In this document: positions 15,007 through 20,374 of the stretch, in pieces | How the letters are laid out: the number at the start of each line of letters is the position of its first letter | Position numbering within the stretch: the stretch's first letter is position 1 | DNA from: an uncultured Eubacteriales bacterium | Lineage (GTDB): Bacteria > Bacillota > Clostridia > Oscillospirales > CAG-272 | DNA length: 20,374 nt | Reading direction: 5' to 3' | Assembly: GCA_900546695.1 (NCBI GenBank) | Contig: URDX01000028.1 | Span: 1-20,374, forward strand | Notes under the pieces: model-generated | Told to the model about the DNA's origin: nothing | Databases searched by the model: none | The model's input: only the letters and a program-made list of their open reading frames with translations | Made by a program: the position numbers and the translations under genes

Positions 15007-18000
15007 TCAGTCATGTTCTTTGCGTTTTGCACGATCGAGCACAATCGCTGCCGAAAGCACCGCGCCGAATGCGAGCACGGCTATCACCGCCGTGCTGCGG
15101 TCACTCGTTGCGGGCGATGTGACGTTGTCACGTCCGCCGTTCGTTGTGCCGTTCGTGCCGCTGTTTGTGCCGCCGCTCGTTGTGCCGTCGGTGCTCGGCT
15201 TTGTATCGTTCGGCTTATTATCCGGCTTGCTGTCCGTATCGCCGCCCGGCTTATCGTCGGGATTCGGCTTATTGTCCTCGTCGCGGCGGAGCTGTGCAAG
15301 CTCAGCTTCTGCAGCGGCAAGAACATTATAGTTCTCAACAAGCGCCTTTGCAGCGTCGGAGAGCGAATCGTATGCCGCACGGATACTCTCGATGAGCACA
15401 CCGCTGTCAAGCGCGACATCGCCGATAGACGCTATCATATCCGAGACCTTTGCAGCGCTCTCCTCATCGGTGAGCACAGCATCGGTCTTGATTGCATCAA
15501 GCTTTGCCTTTGCGTCGGCAACTGCCGCACGTACCGCATCAACATCCGCAGCAGTCTCGACAGACGCACTGCCCTCTGTGATTATCAGCTCGAGCTGTGC
15601 GCGCTCAAGCTCGCGGTAAGCTTCGGGATCCTTATACTCGCGCAGCTCCTTTACGGCGGTATCCTTCGCCTCACGGAGCGTCTGCAGAGCAGCAAGTGCC
15701 TGCTCTGCCGCAGTCAGCTGCTCAAGTCCGTCCACATGAGTCTTGAGTTCGTCGTCAAGGTTATCGTATGCGTTTCTTGCCGCAATTATCGCGTCCGCAC
15801 TGTCGAGAGTTACCTCGCCGATAGCCGAGATAAGTGCGTCAACGCTGTCTATCTCGTCTGCGTCATATGTGGGCTGCCAACAGGTAAGCGGGTAACCGCC
15901 GTTTACAAGCTCAAAGCGATCCGCCTTAAAGCCGTCGCCGAGCAGTTCGAGCAGCTCGCCCGAACGCATGCTCTCGCCCGTCATTGCGGCGGTATCGCCG
16001 CTGCCGCTCGAGATGCCCTTGTCGCACTGCGCTGCGTCATAGTAGCACTCGCTGACCGTGCTGCCGCTTGTGAGCAGGCTGACAATTGCGCCCGCACCGT
16101 CAAGAATATTCTCGCCGCCTACGGTTATCACCCCTGCATTGTAGCAGCGCGTAACGGTATTACCGTCCTGAATTCTGCCGGCGATGCCCGCTGCATTGTC
16201 CTTTGCGGTAATTGTGCCGAGGTTGTAGCAATCGGATACGGTGACCGAGACATCGGTTCCGTGGCCGCCCGCCGCGAGGTGACCGACGATACCGCCGACC
16301 GCGCCGTCGCGTGCGGTGACGCTGCCTATGTTATAGCAGCCGCGGATGATGCTCTCGCCGCCGTCACGGACAGTACCGACGATACCGCCGCTCCAGCCGC
16401 TGCACGTGATATCCGCGCCGTTCCAGCAGTTGATGATGTCCGCGCCGTCGCTCCATCCGACAATAGCGCCGATGAACGAAAGCGTCTGCGAGCCTATCTC
16501 GCCGCTGCCGATGCCGACATTTGCGATGGTCGCATTTGTTCCCGCATAGCCGAACAGTCCGCCCGATGCGGAGGAAAGATTGTCGATAACATAGCCCTGA
16601 CCGTCAAAATATCCGTCAAACTGACGCGATACGGTGCGGGCAATGGGTGTCCAGCTGTCGCAGTCGCTCATGTCGATATGAGAGGTAAGCAGGACCGTTT
16701 TGCCTGTGAAGGATTCGCCCGCGTTTACCCTTGCGGCAAACGCAATAAGCTCCGCCGCATTGCTTATCTCAACGCCCGCGTGAAGCGGAGCCTCGTTGCC
16801 GAGCACCTGCTCGCCCGAGAGCATCGGATAGCCGCCGTTTGCGGCTGCGTTGTCGTAAATATATGCCTCACCGAGCGCTGCGGGGTATTCCTCACCCTTC
16901 ATCACATTCTCGCTGTCGGCTGCGGCGGTGCCGATAACGGTGCCGACGGTATCGCTGCCGTCGTCGTCAAAGCTGCCGTACGCACCAAGGCCCTCGGTCT
17001 CAAGGAAGTGAACGTTATTAAAGGAAAGCTTCGCCTCACATACGCTGCCGAGTATCGCACCCGAAGTCGTACCGAGCTTTATCTGACCTGCATTATAAGC
17101 GTTTGTAACGGAGCTGTCCGCGCCGTCGCCGCTCAGGCGTATCGCACCGATAATACCGCCGATGCCCCAGCCTGCGCTGCCGCCTATCGCGCCCGTGTTA
17201 TAGCAGGAGTCGATATCGACATGCGCGCCGTTACCGTGCCAGCGGTTAGGACCGACCTGACCGACGATACCGCCGCCGACATTCTGCGCGGTAACGGTGC
17301 CGTGATTCGAGCAGCGCTCGAGCTTTGCGTATGCGCCGTCCTCGAGCTCGCCGATAATACCGCCGACGCCCCACAGACCGCTCACAGCTGCGTAGTTATG
17401 GCAGTTGCGCACGGTAACGCTCGCATTCGAGCATACCTCACCCGCAATAGCTCCTATCGAAAATGTAAGGCTGCTGCCGAGGCTGCCGCTTGCAATCGTC
17501 AGATTTTCGATGACTGCGCCGTCGCCGAGTCTGCCGAACAGACCGCATGCGTTATAGGTCGAGCCGCCGATGTTCCAGACAGAATGGTTTGCGCCGTCGA
17601 AATGTCCGCGGAAGCCGCCGGTCACATTGTCGGCGATACCGCGCCATTCGCCGGTATTCTTCATGTTGATATCCTGTGTCACCTTGAAGTAAACGCCGGA
17701 GGTGTTCATATTCTTATTATAGGTATAGTAACGGAGGTCGACAAGGTCGTCCGCAGTCTTGATAAGATACGGATCCTCCTCCGTTCCCTCTCCCTCCCAA
17801 GGCATGCGCTCGCGCACCTCTACAGTGACGGAGGTGCGGAGGATGCCGTACGTGATGCAGACGGTATCGGTCGTGAGCTCGAGCTTTGCGGGAGCGGAGA
17901 GCTTGTAATCGGTAAGCTCGCGCACGCTGCCGTCGCTGTAGGTCGCGGTGACCTTCATTCCTGTCGGGTCAAAGGCATCGCCCTCGTAATATCTGACCTT

Positions 18001-20374
18001 GTCGGGAGCCTTTTCAACACTGATGGAAACTGCATACGGCTCGTTTCCGTCAAGTGCCGACTCGCCGCCGACAAGCTCTACGGATGCCGCAAGGGTCGAA
18101 TAGTTTACGACATAGCGACGCTCCGATACGGGTACCGCACGGAATGCCGCGAGTGCCGACTTAAGCTGTGCTCTGTAGTCGGGGGAGGTAGGATCGACAG
18201 CCGCCGTGATAGCAGCCTCCGCAGCCTCGATTGCGGTCTGCGTCTCCGCGCTGCGCTCGCCGCGCATATCGTAGAGTGCACGCATTCCGTTCTCAAGTCT
18301 CCAGTAGGAGACGAGCGCGTAGGTCGCCTGGTCGGTTGCCATCGAGTTCCATCCGCCGTCCATAACGTGACAGAAGCCGCCGTCGGATACGCGGAAGCGG
18401 AGCATGCCGTCAAGCAGCGTCTTTCCGCTCGAGGTTATAAAGCGCTGATCCTGCGCGGGGTTGATACCGAGCGAGCAGAGTGCAACAACGACCTGCGAAA
18501 TGCTCTCAACATTGTCGGTATTCCATGACGAGAAGCCGCCGTTTGAGTTCTGCATCATTCCGAGACGGTCAAGCGCCTCATCGACGCACGCGCGGACGGT
18601 CTTAGAAAGCGTCTCGCCGCTGTTCTCGTTTACATAGGTATATACGGTATCATCGTTATAATAGGGTGCGAGCGCCTGAATAGCCATTGCGCTGATGTCG
18701 ACATCCGAGCTGCTGCCGTAGCCGCCGAGCACCCAGCCGCCGTATGCGTTACCGTTAACGCCGTCGGTCAGCTGCAGCTTGAGTATTTCCTTGATAAAGG
18801 TCTCGCGGGTGTATTTCGCGTCGGCGGGCACGTCGTACATACCCGTATCCATCGCGATAAGTCCCCATATCCAACCGTTGATGCCCTGTGTTCCGGGACC
18901 TGCCTTGAGCGAGTTATTGTAGCTGCCGTCGGCAATAAGGTCGATGGGCGCGCCGTTATAGCTGCCGAAGCTTGTAGGATCGCCGCGGAGCGCGCCGATG
19001 GCAACGACCGCTCTGTGCCACTCCGTAGCCTTTGCGCTGTGGAGGATGCCGCCGTTTGCGGCGTAGGTCTGCTCGATGTAGGAGCGCATCGCTTCAAGAT
19101 AGTCGGCATAGCCCGTGCCGTCGTTTATCATGTAGATGTATTCGCCGTTATAGAAATAGCCGAAACGACCCATGGCAAGCGCCATCCAGTCGGTGCCCGT
19201 CGAGCTTGCGCCCGACTTGTAGCCGTCGTTTCCGAGCAGGCTGCCGCTGATTCCCGCATGACGCTTTGTGCTTGCAGCCGACTCTCTGATACAGCCCGCA
19301 AGCTGTGCCGAAAGCTCGGTGCTCTCGACGAAAGCGGGGCGGGAAGGAGCATCGGTGCTGATACCGCTCTCCCATGAAAGGCATACGCCGCTCTCACCGT
19401 CGGCGAAAGCGCTGCCGAGCATTGCTGCGGTAACTGCGGAGACCTCCGTAATGCCGCTCTTGCTGCTTGTGCCGACGCCGCTGAGGTAGTAGCAATCGGT
19501 ATTCGTGCCGCGGCTCGCGCCGATAACGGCATCAATATTATTGCTGTTGCCCGCCGTGTCGACGACAGTGCCCGCGCCGAGGCAGCGCGCAAGCACGGGG
19601 GAAGCCGCCTTGTGTCCGCCGACTACACCGCCGACGGTCGCGGGGCCGCTGACAGTACCCGCATTGTAGGAGTCCTCAACCGTGCCCGCTCTCCAGTGCT
19701 GACCCGTAACGCCGCCGATATAGCCCGTAGTGCCGCTGACAGCGCCGCGGTTGTAGCAGCCGCTTATCGTGCAGTCGCCGTTTACGTAGCCTACGACGCC
19801 GCCGACGCACGAGCCGCCCGAGACATCAGCCTCATTGCCGCAGTTAGTTACTTTGCCCGCGTTGAGCTTTCCGACGATGCCCGCAGCGTTTGCGGAACCG
19901 CTGACCTCGCCGCGTACGACGAGATTGCGGATCTCACCGCCGTTTACATCGCCGAACAGACCGATGCTGCTGCCCGATGCGATATAAAGTCCGCTGACGA
20001 CGTGATATCCGCCGTCGAATACGCCCTTAAAGGGCGAAGATGCGCTTCCGATGGGCGACCATGCATTTGCACTGCCGCCGAGATAGACGTTGCAGCCGAG
20101 ACGGACGAGCTTTCCCGCATAGGTCTCGCCGTCGTTTACCGAATCCGCAAACGCCTTGAAAGCCTCATAGCTGCCGATGATAAGATCGGGCGTTCTCTCC
20201 TGCCATGTAAGCACGGGCAGACCGCCGTTCAGGCCGTCCGCGTCCGCCTTGAAGGCGCTGCCGAGCTCTGCTGCGGTAAGCGTATCAGCCTCGGTAACAC
20301 CGCTCTTGCTGCTCGTACCCGTGCCGCTGATGTAGTAGCAGTCGGTATTCGTGCCGCGGCTCGCGCCGATAACG
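15007..20374 (-). CDS. Giant GLUG/alpha-toroid surface protein (start beyond window)
   Basis: At least 1788 residues. The frame stays open through the right edge, so the N-terminus is missing and the GTG at 20214 is internal. Counting from that GTG: GLUG-repeat block (to about 280), with units like GGVVGYVNG and GCYNRGAVSG; alpha/alpha-toroid (340-655) with ATEWHR, IDLIADGSYN, GINGWIWGLIAMD and DISAMAIQALAPYY; Ig-like group 3 domain (725-802); two more GLUG blocks (805-1140, 1145-1445); two helical stalk repeats (about 1452-1510, 1585-1642); an Asp/Pro then Gly/Thr/Asn-rich spacer; SPATSD (1700-1705), a membrane segment and RAKRKEHD. The end resembles a sortase signal but lacks the usual Gly. 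The toroid is a close paralogue of the one at 10852-12783, suggesting a shared ligand; GLUG blocks may form a beta-helix for adhesion. Confidence 0.88.
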   Translation of the reverse strand, partial: VIGASRGTNTDCYYISGTGTSSKSGVTEADTLTAAELGSAFKADADGLNGGLPVLTWQERTPDLIIGSYEAFKAFADSVNDGETYAGKLVRLGCNVYLGGSANAWSPIGSASSPFKGVFDGGYHVVSGLYIASGSSIGLFGDVNGGEIRNLVVRGEVSGSANAAGIVGKLNAGKVTNCGNEADVSGGSCVGGVVGYVNGDCTISGCYNRGAVSGTTGYIGGVTGQHWRAGTVEDSYNAGTVSGPATVGGVVGGHKAASPVLARCLGAGTVVDTAGNSNNIDAVIGASRGTNTDCYYLSGVGTSSKSGITEVSAVTAAMLGSAFADGESGVCLSWESGISTDAPSRPAFVESTELSAQLAGCIRESAASTKRHAGISGSLLGNDGYKSGASSTGTDWMALAMGRFGYFYNGEYIYMINDGTGYADYLEAMRSYIEQTYAANGGILHSAKATEWHRAVVAIGALRGDPTSFGSYNGAPIDLIADGSYNNSLKAGPGTQGINGWIWGLIAMDTGMYDVPADAKYTRETFIKEILKLQLTDGVNGNAYGGWVLGGYGSSSDVDISAMAIQALAPYYNDDTVYTYVNENSGETLSKTVRACVDEALDRLGMMQNSNGGFSSWNTDNVESISQVVVALCSLGINPAQDQRFITSSGKTLLDGMLRFRVSDGGFCHVMDGGWNSMATDQATYALVSYWRLENGMRALYDMRGERSAETQTAIEAAEAAITAAVDPTSPDYRAQLKSALAAFRAVPVSERRYVVNYSTLAASVELVGGESALDGNEPYAVSISVEKAPDKVRYYEGDAFDPTGMKVTATYSDGSVRELTDYKLSAPAKLELTTDTVCITYGILRTSVTVEVRERMPWEGEGTEEDPYLIKTADDLVDLRYYTYNKNMNTSGVYFKVTQDINMKNTGEWRGIADNVTGGFRGHFDGANHSVWNIGGSTYNACGLFGRLGDGAVIENLTIASGSLGSSLTFSIGAIAGEVCSNASVTVRNCHNYAAVSGLWGVGGIIGELEDGAYAKLERCSNHGTVTAQNVGGGIVGQVGPNRWHGNGAHVDIDSCYNTGAIGGSAGWGIGGIIGAIRLSGDGADSSVTNAYNAGQIKLGTTSGAILGSVCEAKLSFNNVHFLETEGLGAYGSFDDDGSDTVGTVIGTAAADSENVMKGEEYPAALGEAYIYDNAAANGGYPMLSGEQVLGNEAPLHAGVEISNAAELIAFAARVNAGESFTGKTVLLTSHIDMSDCDSWTPIARTVSRQFDGYFDGQGYVIDNLSSASGGLFGYAGTNATIANVGIGSGEIGSQTLSFIGAIVGWSDGADIINCWNGADITCSGWSGGIVGTVRDGGESIIRGCYNIGSVTARDGAVGGIVGHLAAGGHGTDVSVTVSDCYNLGTITAKDNAAGIAGRIQDGNTVTRCYNAGVITVGGENILDGAGAIVSLLTSGSTVSECYYDAAQCDKGISSGSGDTAAMTGESMRSGELLELLGDGFKADRFELVNGGYPLTCWQPTYDADEIDSVDALISAIGEVTLDSADAIIAARNAYDNLDDELKTHVDGLEQLTAAEQALAALQTLREAKDTAVKELREYKDPEAYRELERAQLELIITEGSASVETAADVDAVRAAVADAKAKLDAIKTDAVLTDEESAAKVSDMIASIGDVALDSGVLIESIRAAYDSLSDAAKALVENYNVLAAAEAELAQLRRDEDNKPNPDDKPGGDTDSKPDNKPNDTKPSTDGTTSGGTNSGTNGTTNGGRDNVTSPATSDRSTAVIAVLAFGAVLSAAIVLDRAKRKEHD
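19497..20374 (-). repeat. Tandem GLUG module, period 846 bases
   Basis: The 32 bases at 20343-20374 are identical to 19497-19528, and similarity extends into flanking sequence. Both encode VIGASRGTNTDCYY, followed by SSKSG and LTAAELGSAF or VTAAMLGSAF. The spacing of 846 bases equals 282 codons, i.e. one full GLUG module. The window ends inside the preceding copy, so further copies may lie to the right. Confidence 0.85.

Noticed and set aside
15013..18528. A 1171-codon open frame on the plus strand opposite the giant surface gene
   Set aside because: It has no recognisable domains and lacks a good ribosome site, and it mirrors the GLUG repeats of the true gene. Such long antisense frames arise from the strong GC-rich codon bias and absence of reverse-stop codons in the real gene.

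Overview
The window looks like a chromosomal segment of a Gram-positive member of the Clostridia, probably a gut-type Oscillospirales/Ruminococcaceae relative. This is an inference from GC-rich codons, consensus sigma-A promoters, AGGAGG-type ribosome sites, ECF vitamin transporter genes, GLUG-repeat surface proteins and a DUF6935-like protein. Nothing in the sequence gives a species.

Left part (1-6800), ordinary metabolic genes. A 72-aa DUF378/YuzA-like membrane protein (+, 283-501) ends at a bidirectional terminator. A stretch of about 670 bases follows without a convincing gene, except perhaps a frame-broken small membrane protein. Next, all on the minus strand, come an EamA/DMT permease (1263-2132), a Gfo/Idh/MocA sugar-type oxidoreductase (2480-3526) and a cytoplasmic clan GH-D alpha-galactosidase-like enzyme (3682-5649). 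The last two each have their own consensus promoter. A divergent consensus promoter drives a DUF6935-like protein (6016-6552), which meets the next operon head-on at a strong bidirectional terminator.

Right part (6816-20374, all minus strand), a tightly packed surface-capture plus uptake module. In transcription order: (i) a giant wall- or membrane-anchored protein, cut by the right window edge, with GLUG repeats, an alpha/alpha-toroid domain of the prenyltransferase/transcobalamin type, an Ig-like domain, two more GLUG blocks, a helical stalk and a C-terminal anchor; a terminator-like hairpin follows; (ii) a secreted, membrane-anchored DUF4430 protein with a long acidic cytoplasmic tail; (iii) a second, smaller toroid protein with signal peptide, stalk and C-terminal membrane anchor; (iv) a small signal-anchored DUF4430 protein; (v) EcfT; (vi) a fused EcfA-EcfA ATPase; (vii) an ECF substrate-binding S component. 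Genes ii-vii are separated by 3 to 95 bases or overlap, so they are very likely one operon.

The main hypothesis is that genes i-vii form a bacterial analogue of the animal intrinsic factor/transcobalamin system. Eukaryotic transcobalamin has an N-terminal alpha6-alpha6 toroid and a C-terminal beta-grasp domain related to DUF4430, with cobalamin held between them. Here the two halves are separate surface-anchored proteins encoded next to a complete ECF vitamin transporter. Corrinoid or cobalamin as the ligand is inferred from fold and context; no B12-box motif was seen in the intergenic leader at 14740-15006, and the true 5' end of the cluster lies outside the window.
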